Positions 34,819 through 43,090 of a DNA stretch of 64,000 nucleotides are shown in pieces. This stretch comes from Anaeromyxobacter oryzae (GTDB lineage: Bacteria; Myxococcota; Myxococcia; Myxococcales; Anaeromyxobacteraceae): the NCBI RefSeq assembly GCF_023169945.1, contig NZ_AP025591.1, forward strand, positions 1,696,501-1,760,500. Reading direction: 5' to 3'. Each line of letters begins with the position of its first letter. The first letter of the stretch is position 1. Both the position numbers and the translations under genes were made by a program. The notes beneath the pieces are model-generated. The model did no database searches and was not told the DNA's origin. It was given only the letters and a program-made list of their open reading frames with translations.

Positions 34819-35633
34819 ACGCCGTTCGGGGTAAGTTGACCAACGTGCCCAAGAACGCTGATAGCGGGCGTAGGTCTCGAAAGGCCGAACGAAGTGACTT
34901 CGATAAGGGAGTCACCGTTCTCCTCGCCTCCGCGCCCTCATCCAGGATACGGCGCGACTATGATCGTGGACTGCGGCTCCTGCGCAACGAGAGCATCCGC
35001 TCGTTTGCGACGCTGATCAGGGCTCTCCCGCACCTGCGCGGTCTCGCTGGGTGGACGGCGATCCGGCTGCTCGAACGGCGTGGCCGACGTATCGCCTCGG
35101 CACTCGTCCCGATTCTCACGCTGGCGGACAACCCGATAGCCGCCGAGGCTTCCAAGGTTCTGGCGAACATCGGTGGTGCGCGGGCTCGGCGCGGTTGCAT
35201 TCGCCTGCTGGAGAGCGATGCGCCGAAGTCAGCGAGATACGCGGCGACCCACGCGCTCGCGTTCATGCGCGACGACGAGGCCGCACGGACCGTCGTGGCA
35301 CTCGTTGTTGATCAGCATGAGGACCCGGAGATTCGGGGGCAGGCTGCCGAGGGGCTCGACTACTTCGGTCGGGAAGGCGGTCCTCACCGACGTCTTGCCA
35401 TTCGGACGGCACTTCGCGGGCTCGGCGATCCCTCGCCCGTCGTCCGCTTCTGGTGCGCGTTCGCACTGGGTGCCATGAGGCACAAGCCAGCGATCCCGAC
35501 GCTCAGGAAGCTCGCTCGCCGGGACAAGGCGGTCTGTCCAGGTTGGTGGCGGGTCTGCGACGAGGCCGCGGATGCGATTGCGGTCATCGAGGGCCGACTT
35601 CCGCCCGACCGAACTCCACTGCCGCGATCATGA
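34785..35633 (+). CDS. HEAT/PBS-lyase-like repeat protein
   Basis: A 282-residue soluble protein of short tandem helical repeats: RGLAGWTAIRLLERRGRRIA, SALVPILTLADNPIAAEASK, RRGCIRLLESDAPKSARYAA, ARTVVALVVDQHEDPEIRGQ, AIRTALRGLGDPSPVVRFWC and ALGAMRHKPAIPTLRKLARR. This is the pattern of HEAT_2/PBS-lyase repeats used as protein-binding scaffolds. The start is uncertain; GTG 34845 is an alternative that avoids overlap with the divergent small frame. The gene lies inside the repeat-flanked region and is less GC-rich, so it may be element cargo. Confidence 0.7.
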   Translation: MVSFVSAPMMAHAVRGKLTNVPKNADSGRRSRKAERSDFDKGVTVLLASAPSSRIRRDYDRGLRLLRNESIRSFATLIRALPHLRGLAGWTAIRLLERRGRRIASALVPILTLADNPIAAEASKVLANIGGARARRGCIRLLESDAPKSARYAATHALAFMRDDEAARTVVALVVDQHEDPEIRGQAAEGLDYFGREGGPHRRLAIRTALRGLGDPSPVVRFWCAFALGAMRHKPAIPTLRKLARRDKAVCPGWWRVCDEAADAIAVIEGRLPPDRTPLPRS

Positions 35634-35677
35634 CCCGCCGCCTCCCACCGAGACCGGGCCGGCCGGACAATGGGGGC

Positions 35678-35896
35678 ATGGCTTCGACGCCCCGCGCCGA
35701 GGCGCAGCGCACCGCATCCCGCCGAAACGGCGCCCGCACCGCGGGTCCGCGCTCGCCTGCGGGCCGCCTGCGGTCGTCGGTCAACCGGACCACGCACGGC
35801 CTGAACAGCGTTCGCCTGCTGCTCGCGACCGAGGACGCGCGGGAGTATCGGGAGCGCCTCTCCGAAGTGGGTCCAGTTTCGCCGTCACGAACCTGA
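35678..35896 (+). CDS. Truncated TGPRTPEG-type protein, 72 residues
   Basis: Starts at ATG 35678 (GGGGGC before it) with MASTPRAEAQRTASRRNGAR, then TAGPRSPAGRLRSSVNRTTH and GLNSVRLLLATEDAREYRER. This is the basic N-terminus common to a conserved family whose members read T-G-P-R-T-P-E-G-K-x-R-S. The family similarity ends at about residue 62 and the frame stops ten codons later in unrelated sequence, so it is probably a broken gene. Its sister at 31723 breaks at the same point. Confidence 0.5.
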   Translation: MASTPRAEAQRTASRRNGARTAGPRSPAGRLRSSVNRTTHGLNSVRLLLATEDAREYRERLSEVGPVSPSRT

Positions 35897-36075
35897 ACGT
35901 CCCTGCGTCGGCGGTGGGTCGCGGCGGGCCGGCATCTGGCTGTACCCCGGGTCCTGGGGCAGCGACGACCTGCTTCGTCAACGCTTCGGCGCCGGGCATG
36001 TACGAGTTCGACCTGACCGCGCCCGGGTACGGAGTCGCTCATGTAGCACTCGACGTCCCTCGGCCAACCGGGTAG
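35860..36075 (+). pseudogene. 3' fragment of a secreted Gly/Pro-rich protein gene
   Basis: A frame with no start codon reads FAVTNLNVPASAVGRGGP, TPGPGAATTCFVNASAPGMY and EFDLTAPGYGVAHVALDVPR before TAG at 36073-36075. The Gly-Tyr and beta-strand pattern suggests the end of an Ig-like or carboxypeptidase-regulatory-like surface domain. It is fused directly to the truncated gene ending at 35896 and looks like a deletion product. Confidence 0.4.
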
Positions 36076-36290
36076 GCGATAGCTGCGCGCCGCGCGGCGC
36101 TCAGCGAGCGCCCGAGGGTCGCGATCTGGGGCCAAGAGCGGCCCTCGGCGCGTGGGCGGGGCGACGATGATATCGGGCGTGGACCAGCCTCCCCAGATGG
36201 CGGTTGACTCGAAGTGCCTCTCATACGGAGCAAGAGGCGCTGCGGCGGAGCCGGCAAAGGTCAGGGGTAGACTGAAGGCCGGGGGGACGG

Positions 36291-36806
36291 ATGCAGCGGA
36301 TCTACGCTTTCGCGATCGCCGCCGGCGTCTTGGCCGTGGCCGGGGTGGCGTGGCTTCGGGAAGACGCGCACCGCGCGCATCGGTTCTGGGACGCCGTGCT
36401 CCCGACGCTCCGTTTCGTTCGAGAAGAACTGCGAGGCAAGTCCGGCGACCCGCAGAAGCCGTGCTGGGACCCGGAGAGCACCTGCTACGTCTCGTGGAAG
36501 GCCGGCACGTACCCCGCTTCTCTCGCGCCAGGAGTTACCAGCGCGATGATCGGCGATCCGAAGAGTAGCGAGATCGTGGTGGGGAAGACGAAGGCGCAGC
36601 TGCGCGCCAAGTTCGGCCTGGATCTCATCACGACGGAATACGAGTCGGAGCGTGGGGCGTACTTCCGGATCTGTCGAGAGTACGAGGACGTTACCTTTGA
36701 CCGGAAGTATCGCCGTGTACTCTTCGTGGATAGTGGTTCTTGGCCTTGGATGATTGTTCTTGGGGGCGACACGGCGACCGACCTCGTGTTGCTAAAGGGC
36801 TGTTAG
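36291..36806 (+). CDS. Membrane-anchored hypothetical protein
   Basis: A 171-residue protein beginning MQRIYAFAIAAGVLAVAGVA, a single N-terminal membrane anchor, followed by a polar domain with three Cys (KPCWDPESTCYVSWKAG, FRICREYED) and a hydrophobic end (WPWMIVLGGDTATDLVLL). GC content is visibly lower than the surroundings, pointing to transfer. ATG 36291 is preceded by GGGGGGACGG. No family recognised. It lies just before the integrase relic. Confidence 0.6.
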   Translation: MQRIYAFAIAAGVLAVAGVAWLREDAHRAHRFWDAVLPTLRFVREELRGKSGDPQKPCWDPESTCYVSWKAGTYPASLAPGVTSAMIGDPKSSEIVVGKTKAQLRAKFGLDLITTEYESERGAYFRICREYEDVTFDRKYRRVLFVDSGSWPWMIVLGGDTATDLVLLKGC

Positions 36807-36812
36807 GGAACG

Positions 36813-37140
36813 ATGCCAGACGCGTGGTCGGGGCTCGGTCTTCCGCCGCATGATCGACAGGCGTGGCACCGCGCGACGCGGCACACCTTCGCCTCTCAGT
36901 GGATGGCCTTCGGCGGGAACATCTGGCGGCTCTCCCGGATCCTCGGGCACGCCTCGATCGCGCTGACGGACCGGCACTACGCCCACCTCGTCCGCGGCCG
37001 GTTCACGGACGAGGACCGCGTGCGGCTCGCCGTCGACCTCGGGCCGTTGGACGGCGCGACCGTCCTGAAGATCGGTGCACGTTCGGTCCACGGGCGCCGG
37101 GGTGAGGCCACCCACGCCGAGCGAGATGTCAGAACAAAAA
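36813..37140 (+). pseudogene. Tyrosine-recombinase C-terminal fragment adjoining rnpB
   Basis: The frame carries HRATRHTFASQWMAFGG, WRLSRILGHASIALTDRHYA and HLVRGRF: three catalytic features of tyrosine recombinases, the HxxR box, the LGH histidine and the nucleophile Tyr in HYAHL. The N-terminal DNA-binding domain and first catalytic Arg are missing. The frame then has no stop and runs on antisense to the RNase P RNA gene until 37562, as expected if the 3' end was lost on integration. A relic of the enzyme that would have used the rnpB end. Confidence 0.7.
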
Positions 37141-37163
37141 GGCCGGAGCCGTCCTGTAAGCCG
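37134..37163. repeat. rnpB 3'-end segment shared with repeats A and B (attachment-site core)
   Basis: The stretch ACAAAAAGGCCGGAGCCGTC at 37134-37153, extended by CTGTAAGCCGG, is the antisense view of the conserved rnpB 3' end and poly-U tract. It matches 31180-31207 and 34469-34497. This is the only part of rnpB that those repeats share. Confidence 0.7.
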
Positions 37164-37550
37164 GGTTCTGTCCCGCAGGTTTCCCCGCGGCGGCGAACAT
37201 TCCTCTCGGACGCGCGTTGCCGCGCGCCTCCAGCGAGCCATACCCGGAGGCCTGGACCGGGCCGATCCCTCCGACCGCTCGCGCGGGCGGAACGCCTCCC
37301 TATTTGCTCTTGCACCAGGTGGGGTTTGCCGTGCCGCGCCGGTCACCCGGCGCGCGGTGCGCTCTTACCGCACCGTTTCACCCTTGCCACGCGCACCTCG
37401 CGATGCCGTTCGGCGGTCTGTTCTCTGTGGCACTGTCCTGCGGGTCACCCCGACCGGTCGTTGACCGGCACCCTGCCCTGTGGTGCCCGGACTTTCCTCG
37501 GCGGCCCCCGGAAATGCAGGGACGACGCGTTCGCCCGGACGGCTCCGGCA
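37140..37550 (-). ncRNA. rnpB: RNase P RNA (bacterial class A)
   Basis: The catalytic RNA of RNase P, which trims tRNA 5' ends. Read on the minus strand it contains the P4 strand GAGGAAAGTCCGGGC with CAGGGTGCCG after it, ACAGAGAACAGACCGCC, GGGTGAAACGGTGCGGTAAG, GGCAAACCCCACC, AAATAGGGAGGCG and the near-3' GGGACAGAACCCGGCTTA. P1 is formed by GCCGGAGCCGTCC at the 5' end pairing with GGACGGCTCCGGC at the 3' end, followed by TTTTT. Length is about 410 nt, normal for class A. An intact gene despite the neighbouring element debris. Confidence 0.95.
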
Positions 37551-37556
37551 CGTCGG

Positions 37557-37584
37557 ATGTAACACGCCGTACCGGCACCGGCAA
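37557..37584 (-). promoter_or_regulatory. Sigma-70-type promoter of rnpB
   Basis: On the minus strand TTGCCG (37584-37579) and TTACAT (37562-37557) are separated by 16 bp. The start of transcription would fall about 7 bp further, near 37550, exactly where the 5' strand of P1 begins. Confidence 0.6.
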
Positions 37585-37621
37585 ACGTCGTCTCCGGAGC
37601 CCTCGGAGGCCCCTACCGCGG

Positions 37622-38305
37622 TCACCGCCGGATCACCTTCGGCACCCCGCGCTTCGGGCAGAGGTCCTCCACGGGACACCGCGAGCACGCCGGCGCGCGC
37701 GCGATGCAGGTCCGCCGCCCGTGCCAGACGAAGAGCTGGTGCGCCTTCCCCCACCGCTCCTCCGGGACGAGCGCCTCCAGGTCCCGCTCGACGCGGTCCG
37801 GATCCTCCTCGCTCGTGAGGCCGAGGCGGCGCGAGACGCGGCCGACGTGCGTGTCCACCGGGAACGCGTGCGCCGCGCCGAGGTGGACGAGGACGACCCC
37901 TGCGGTCTTCCGCCCGACGCCGGGGAGCGCCTCGAGCCCCTCGCGCGTCCGCGGCACGCGCCCGCCGTGCTCCGCCGCGATCGCCCGCGCCGCCGCGACG
38001 ATCGCCTTCGCCTTGTTCCGGTAGAGGCCGAGGCTGCGGATGTACGGCCAGAGGTCCTCCGGCCGAGCGGCCGCGTACGCCGTCGCGTCCGCGAACCGCG
38101 CGAACAGCGCGGGCGTGACCTTGTTCACGCCGACGTCGGTGGACTGCGCGGAGAGGATGACCGAGACGAGCAGCTGGAGGTCGTCGCCGAACTCGAGCGC
38201 GATCTTCACCTCGGGCATGGCGCGCTCGAGCCGGTCGACGATCTCGACCGCCCGCGCCCTCGCCTCTCGGGACGGGGCGCGCCTCCTCGAAGCTCGCGCG
38301 GGCAT
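37622..38305 (-). CDS. nth: Endonuclease III (DNA glycosylase/AP lyase)
   Basis: A 227-residue base-excision-repair enzyme removing oxidised pyrimidines. It has the helix-hairpin-helix [13 protein letters not shown] with the catalytic Lys, the catalytic Asp in [13 protein letters not shown], and the C-terminal [4Fe-4S] loop with [18 protein letters not shown] choose the ATG at 38305 (MPARASRRR); the longer frame to 38386 overlaps the divergent threonine aldolase start. rnpB follows on the same strand about 70 bp downstream. Confidence 0.94.
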   Translation of the reverse strand: MPARASRRRAPSREARARAVEIVDRLERAMPEVKIALEFGDDLQLLVSVILSAQSTDVGVNKVTPALFARFADATAYAAARPEDLWPYIRSLGLYRNKAKAIVAAARAIAAEHGGRVPRTREGLEALPGVGRKTAGVVLVHLGAAHAFPVDTHVGRVSRRLGLTSEEDPDRVERDLEALVPEERWGKAHQLFVWHGRRTCIARAPACSRCPVEDLCPKRGVPKVIRR

Positions 38306-38333
38306 CGCGGCCGCGATGCTATACCAGCCAGCC

Positions 38334-39362
38334 ATGAAGACCATCGACCTCCGCTCGGACACGGTGACCCGGCCCACGGCGGCCATGCGCGAGGCGATGG
38401 CGCGCGCCGAGGTGGGCGACGACGTCTACGGCGAGGACCCGACCGTGAACCGGCTCCAGGAGCGGGTCGCGGGGCTCCTCGGAAAGGAGGCGGCGCTCTT
38501 CGTGCCGAGCGGCACGATGGCGAACCAGCTCTGCCTCGGCGTCCTCACGCGCCCCGGCGACGAGATCGTCTGCGATCACGGCGCACACTGCATCTCGTTC
38601 GAGACCGGCGCGCTCTCCGCGCTCTGGGGCGTACAGGCCCGCACCGTCGTGGCGGAGCGCGGCCTCCTCGAGCCCGCCCAGGTCGAGGCGGCGATCCGGC
38701 CGGAGGGCGACCCGTACCCGCGCACGCGCGTCCTCGAGCTCGAGAACACCCACAACCGGGGCGGCGGCGCGGTGTACCCGCTCGACCGGATCCGCGCCCT
38801 CGCCGCCGTCGCGGAGCGGCGCGGCCTCGCCGTCCACCTCGACGGCGCGCGGCTCTGGAACGCGTGCGCAGCGTCCGGCCTCCGCCCCGCGGACTATGCC
38901 GCGAGCGCGACGACGGTCTCCGTCTGCCTCTCGAAGGGGCTCGGCGCGCCCGTCGGCTCGGTGATCTCCTCGACGAAGGCGCTCATCGCGGATGCGCGCA
39001 GGCTCCGCAAGCGGCTCGGCGGCGGGATGCGCCAGGTCGGGATCCTCGCCGCGGCGGGCCTGTACGCGCTCGACCACCACGTCGAGCGGCTCGGCGAGGA
39101 CCACGCGAACGCGCGCCGCCTCGCGGAGGGGCTCGGCGCGCTTCGCGGCGCGAGCCTCCCGCTGCCCGTCGAGACGAACCTCGTCTTCGTCGCGTTCGAG
39201 GGCCGGAGTGCGGCCGACCTCTCGCGCCGCCTCGCCGCCGAGGGCGTGCTCGCGAACCCGGAGGGCTCGCGCCCCGACATGCTCCGCTTCGTGACCCACC
39301 TGGACGTCTCGCGCGCCGACGTGGACGAGGCGCTCCGGATCGCGGCCCGCGTCCTCGCCTGA
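38334..39362 (+). CDS. ltaE: Low-specificity L-threonine aldolase
   Basis: A 342-residue PLP enzyme that cleaves threonine/allo-threonine to glycine and acetaldehyde. Motifs: [64 protein letters not shown], the [13 protein letters not shown]sp, and [15 protein letters not shown] with the Schiff-base Lys. Starts at ATG 38334, divergent from nth by 28 bp, so the two promoters must overlap. Length is as expected. Confidence 0.94.
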   Translation: MKTIDLRSDTVTRPTAAMREAMARAEVGDDVYGEDPTVNRLQERVAGLLGKEAALFVPSGTMANQLCLGVLTRPGDEIVCDHGAHCISFETGALSALWGVQARTVVAERGLLEPAQVEAAIRPEGDPYPRTRVLELENTHNRGGGAVYPLDRIRALAAVAERRGLAVHLDGARLWNACAASGLRPADYAASATTVSVCLSKGLGAPVGSVISSTKALIADARRLRKRLGGGMRQVGILAAAGLYALDHHVERLGEDHANARRLAEGLGALRGASLPLPVETNLVFVAFEGRSAADLSRRLAAEGVLANPEGSRPDMLRFVTHLDVSRADVDEALRIAARVLA

Positions 39363-39431
39363 CGCCGCAGCGACCGCACCCGGCCGGCGCCCTCCTCGAC
39401 CGCCGGGCCGCCGCCCGTGTACGCTCGCGCG

Positions 39432-39743
39432 ATGAACCTCCTCGCCCTGGTCGGCGCGCTCGTCCTCGGCGGCCTGCCGTACCCGCCGCCCCGCCTCGTC
39501 GTGCCGACGGACGCCACGAAGTGCGATACGGGCACCATCCTCTCGGTGGACGCGCAGCGCTCCGAGCTGCGCATGAACACGCCCGCGGGACCGATCGTGT
39601 ACCGCGTCGGACCGGACGTGCAGGTCTTCTCCGCGGACGGCAAGCCCGCGGGGTCCCTGTCCGCGCTGTCCGCCGGCCAGCGCGCCCGCGTGTACTACGT
39701 GATCGACGACGGCGCGCGCGTCGCCGAGATCGACCTGCAGTAG
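39432..39743 (+). CDS. Small secreted protein, OB-like
   Basis: A 103-residue protein from ATG 39432 (GTG 39417 is an alternative). Signal peptide region NLLALVGALVLGGLPY. The mature part TGTILSVDAQRSELRMNTPA, GPIVYRVGPDVQVFSADGKP and LSAGQRARVYYVIDDGARVA is strand-rich and follows the common small secreted fold in which a cofactor-free barrel shields a beta-turn motif. No known family assignment. It lies between the aldolase and a peptidase lipoprotein, both on the same strand. Confidence 0.65.
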   Translation: MNLLALVGALVLGGLPYPPPRLVVPTDATKCDTGTILSVDAQRSELRMNTPAGPIVYRVGPDVQVFSADGKPAGSLSALSAGQRARVYYVIDDGARVAEIDLQ

Positions 39744-39816
39744 CGGTGACGCGACGCCAGGAGGACCGGGCGCGGCGCGCAGCCGGCGCGCGCCCCCGTG
39801 CTACGATCCGAAGCCC

Positions 39817-40821
39817 GTGCCGGCGCGGAACACCTCCACCCACCTCGCCCTGACGCTCGCGGCGGCGCTCGCGGCCGGCTGCGCCGGCTCGCGGCCCAAG
39901 ATGAGCTTCGCCGAGGCGGGGCTCGCGGGCCCGGCGACGCCGCCGAGGGAGACGCCGCCGCTCGCGGTGCCCGCCGAGCCGACGGAGCCGGACGGCCTGG
40001 CCCTGCCGCCCGTCGCCGTCCCCGCGCCCGAGTCCATCGCGACCGAGCGCCCCGACGGCCCACCCATCGACGCGGCGCTGGTCCGGTTCGCAGCCGAGGC
40101 GCGCTCGCGCCGCGGGCGGCCCGGGCCGGCGCACGCCTTCCCGGAGGACGCCGCCTCCGCGTGGCAGGCGCTCCTCGGCGAGCTGGACGGCTACCTCGCC
40201 CGCGCGCTCCCGCAGACGCCGCTCCTCGAGCTCGTCCGCGCGCGCGTCACCGTCGAGGCGGAGTGGGACTACGACGGCCGGCGCTTCGGCGTCGCGCCCG
40301 CGCCGCTCGCCGCCGCGGTGGCAGCGCGCGTCCGCCGGCTCGCGATCCGGATCGACACCGCGCGCGCGCTCGGCCTCGGCCTGTTCACCCGGCCGCCGCC
40401 GTCGCGGCTGCGCTGGCCGGTCGAGGACGCGGGGCTCTCCTCGGTGTTCGGCGTCCGCGTCGACCCGCTCACCGGCGAGCGGCGCCAGCACGCCGGGATC
40501 GATCTCGCCGCGGACAAGGGCAGGGTCGTCTCCGCCGCGGCGGCGGGCTGGGTCGTCCGCGCCGGGTTCACCGGCGGTTACGGGCTCCTCGTCGAGGTCC
40601 GCCACCCCGGCGACGTGACGACCCGCTACGGCCATCTGTCCGCGATCCTGTGCGCGCCGGGCGACGCGGTCGACCCCGGCCAGCCGCTCGGGCTCGTGGG
40701 ACGGACGGGCCGCGCCACCGGCCCGCACCTGCACTTCGAGGTCTGGAAGGGCGGCGTCGCCGAGGATCCCCTGACCTGGCTCGGGCTCGGCGCGATTCAC
40801 GCGGCGTCCGGCGGGAAGTGA
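39817..40821 (+). CDS. M23-family peptidase lipoprotein (LytM domain)
   Basis: A 334-residue envelope protein from GTG 39817 with a lipobox LAAGC (Cys 22), a proline/glutamate-rich linker to about residue 80, a helical middle, and a C-terminal M23 domain. The metal-binding motif HxxxD is QHAGIDLAADKG near 228, the second histidine set is HLHFEVWKGG near 308, and GYGLLVEVRHPG and RYGHLS lie between. All Zn ligands are present, so active peptidoglycan endopeptidase activity is likely. Confidence 0.88.
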   Translation: MPARNTSTHLALTLAAALAAGCAGSRPKMSFAEAGLAGPATPPRETPPLAVPAEPTEPDGLALPPVAVPAPESIATERPDGPPIDAALVRFAAEARSRRGRPGPAHAFPEDAASAWQALLGELDGYLARALPQTPLLELVRARVTVEAEWDYDGRRFGVAPAPLAAAVAARVRRLAIRIDTARALGLGLFTRPPPSRLRWPVEDAGLSSVFGVRVDPLTGERRQHAGIDLAADKGRVVSAAAAGWVVRAGFTGGYGLLVEVRHPGDVTTRYGHLSAILCAPGDAVDPGQPLGLVGRTGRATGPHLHFEVWKGGVAEDPLTWLGLGAIHAASGGK

Positions 40822-40854
40822 CCGCGCCGCCGCGGCGGCCGCGGACGAAAAAAA

Positions 40855-40878
40855 GCGCCCTGGAGAGCTCCAGGGCGC
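40855..40878 (-). terminator. Perfect hairpin with T-tract oriented for the minus strand
   Basis: GCGCCCTGGA (40855-40864) pairs with TCCAGGGCGC (40869-40878). On the plus strand it is preceded by AAAAAAA, so on the minus strand the hairpin is followed by TTTTTTT: a textbook intrinsic terminator. No minus-strand gene ends here; both neighbours are plus-strand genes. Confidence 0.7.
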
Positions 40879-41013
40879 CGATCCCTCACCCTCCCCCGGG
40901 ATCCTTCGCGCGGCTCGTGAGCCGCCGTGGCAAGCTTCCCGATCAAACATCGTCCGCGCGGCCGGGTCAAACGAGCGGGGCGCGCGCCTCGGAGCGTGAT
41001 CGTGATCGAAATC

Positions 41014-42075
41014 ATGGCAGCGACGTCGGCGCTCGTGCTTGCCGCGGTCGTCGACGTCCCTGCGGGCGGCGACGTGGCGCAGGCGATCGCCAGCGCGCGT
41101 GCGGGTGACGTCATCCGGCTCGGGCCCGGCGAGCACCATGCCTCCCTCGGGCGGCGCCATGGTCCGCTGCGGATCGAGGGCGCCGGGGTCGGCGTCACGG
41201 AGGTGATCGCGCCGGAGGGGGAGGACGCGCTCGTCGTCGAGGCGGGCGAGGTCGAGCTCGCCGGCCTCGCGCTCCGCGCCGGCCGCGCGCGATCGGCGCT
41301 GAAGGTGCTCGGCGGCCGCGCCGTCGTCGAGGACGCGGTGCTCGCCGGCGGCGAGGTCGGCGCGTTCGTGCAGGGCGGCGGGCTCGAGGGGCGGCGGGTC
41401 GACCTGTTCGGGCGGTACGCGCTGCTCGCGCGCGAGAGCCGGGTCGACCTCACCGGGGGCACCGCGCGCGGCGACCTGGCGGGTGTCGCGCTCCTCTCCG
41501 GCGCGCTCGTGCTGCGGCGGTTCGCGGTGACGGGGCGGGCGGAGGAGGCGGGGATCACGATCGCGGGCGGCGAGGCCGAGCTCGACGACGTCGTCGTGCG
41601 CAGCCCGGGGCCGTCCGGGATCGCGGTGACCGGCGCGGGCGTCCTGCGCGCCTCCGCGGTCGACGTCGCCGGCGCGACCGAGGTGCACGTGTCGCCGGCC
41701 GCCGACGTGGAGGCGATCCTCGGCGACTGCCTGCACGTCCGGCGCGGCACGGCCGCACTCTCGGCGGCGACCCTCACCGGGTGCGGTGGCGCCGCGGTCG
41801 AGGCCTCGGGTGGAAGCGTGACGCTCCGCGGCGTGGACGCCGTCGGGGGCGAGGCCGGCTGCCTGGTGCTCGTCGACGCCGCCCGGGCCGAGCTGGTCGG
41901 CAACGTGTGCTCGGGCCGTGGCCCGTCGGTCGTCGCGGCGAGCGGCGCGCAGGCCGTCGCGCGGATGAACCGGTGGCGGACGGACCCGGTGCTGTGGGTG
42001 GACTGCGGCTCCGGTGCGCGCGTGACGCTCGGACGCGGCGAGCGGGTCGCGGAGCCCTGCCGCCCCGGCCGCTGA
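41014..42075 (+). CDS. Secreted right-handed beta-helix protein
   Basis: A 353-residue protein with an N-terminal signal-like stretch (MAATSALVLAAVVDVPAGGD). The rest is a run of short alternating segments (DVIRLGPGEHHASLGRRH, VEAGEVELAGLALRAG, SALKVLGGRAVVEDAVLA, RFAVTGRAEEAGITIAGGEA, GVLRASAVDVAGATEVHV) of about 20-24 residues, as in pectate-lyase-like or NosD-type beta helices. The alternative start GTG/ATG further upstream at 40927 adds a basic extension. No catalytic motif is visible, so it may be a structural or polysaccharide-binding surface protein. Confidence 0.65.
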   Translation: MAATSALVLAAVVDVPAGGDVAQAIASARAGDVIRLGPGEHHASLGRRHGPLRIEGAGVGVTEVIAPEGEDALVVEAGEVELAGLALRAGRARSALKVLGGRAVVEDAVLAGGEVGAFVQGGGLEGRRVDLFGRYALLARESRVDLTGGTARGDLAGVALLSGALVLRRFAVTGRAEEAGITIAGGEAELDDVVVRSPGPSGIAVTGAGVLRASAVDVAGATEVHVSPAADVEAILGDCLHVRRGTAALSAATLTGCGGAAVEASGGSVTLRGVDAVGGEAGCLVLVDAARAELVGNVCSGRGPSVVAASGAQAVARMNRWRTDPVLWVDCGSGARVTLGRGERVAEPCRPGR

Positions 42076-42229
42076 ACCGCCGCCCGGCCTGCCCTCGACA
42101 AACGCCTCCGCGCGTGACAGCCTGCCCAGCAAATTGCGGTGGATCGGCCCGTTCCCGGCGATCCGCCCGGCGCCCGGCGCGCCGGCCGCGGGCCCCTCCG
42201 GCCCCGGCGCCGAGGAGGATCGCGCGTCC

Positions 42230-43087
42230 ATGCAGATCAACCTGCGCAAGGCGATGTTCGTGCTGCCGAACCTGTTCACGGTCAGCTCGATCTTCCTCGG
42301 CTTCTACGCGCTCACCCTCTGCGCCGGCGACGCGACCCCCGCCCAGCTCTACCAGGCGGCGCTCGCGATCTTCTTCGCGATGTTCTTCGACGCGTTCGAC
42401 GGGCGGGTCGCCCGGATGACGAAGACGCAGTCCGACTTCGGCGTCCAGCTCGACAGCCTCGCGGACGTCATCTCGTTCGGCGCCGCGCCCGCGCTCCTCG
42501 TCTACAAGTGGGCGCTCGCGCCGCTCGGCTTCGTGGGCCTCTTCTTCTCCTTCTCCTTCGCGGCGTGCGGGGCGCTCCGGCTCGCCCGCTTCAACGTCCT
42601 CGCCCAGCGTGGAGACAAGGGCTCGTCCCGCTTCTTCGTCGGCCTCCCGATCCCGCTCGCGGCGGGCGCGATCACCGCCCTCGTCATCGCCCATTACAAG
42701 GAGTTCGGGGCGGCGACCGACGCGGCCACCCGCGCGCCGGTGCTCGTGGTCGTCATCCTCCTCTCCTTCCTGATGGTCTCGACCGTCCGCTACCGGACGT
42801 TCAAGGACCTTCACCTCTCCGCGCGGAGCCTCATGGTGTTCGTCCTCCTCTGCGCCGTGGGCGTGGCGGTGGGCGTCGCGACCCGCGCCTCGTTCGTCCT
42901 CGTGGTCTACATGGGGGCGTACATCGCGATGGGCATCGCGGAGTCGCTGTTCGAGAAGGCCCGCCCGGCCCTCGACCGGGGCCGCCTCCCGCCGGCGCTG
43001 CGCGCCGAGCTCGAGGCCGACGAGGCCCTGGAGCCGGATCCCGAGGACGTGGACGGGGACAAGGCGGAGCAGGACGAGTACATCTAG
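42230..43087 (+). CDS. pssA: CDP-diacylglycerol--serine O-phosphatidyltransferase
   Basis: A 285-residue inner-membrane enzyme making phosphatidylserine, the precursor of phosphatidylethanolamine. The CDP-alcohol phosphatidyltransferase signature is FDAFDGRVARMTKTQSDFG then VQLDSLADVISFG (D-G-x2-A-R-x8-G-x3-D-x3-D). About eight hydrophobic helices follow, and it ends with an acidic cytoplasmic tail (EDVDGDKAEQDEYI). Start at ATG 42230 has GAGGAGG upstream. It is the first gene of pssA-pgpA-cinA, spaced 3 bp then overlapping. Confidence 0.93.
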   Translation: MQINLRKAMFVLPNLFTVSSIFLGFYALTLCAGDATPAQLYQAALAIFFAMFFDAFDGRVARMTKTQSDFGVQLDSLADVISFGAAPALLVYKWALAPLGFVGLFFSFSFAACGALRLARFNVLAQRGDKGSSRFFVGLPIPLAAGAITALVIAHYKEFGAATDAATRAPVLVVVILLSFLMVSTVRYRTFKDLHLSARSLMVFVLLCAVGVAVGVATRASFVLVVYMGAYIAMGIAESLFEKARPALDRGRLPPALRAELEADEALEPDPEDVDGDKAEQDEYI

Positions 43088-43090
43088 GGC

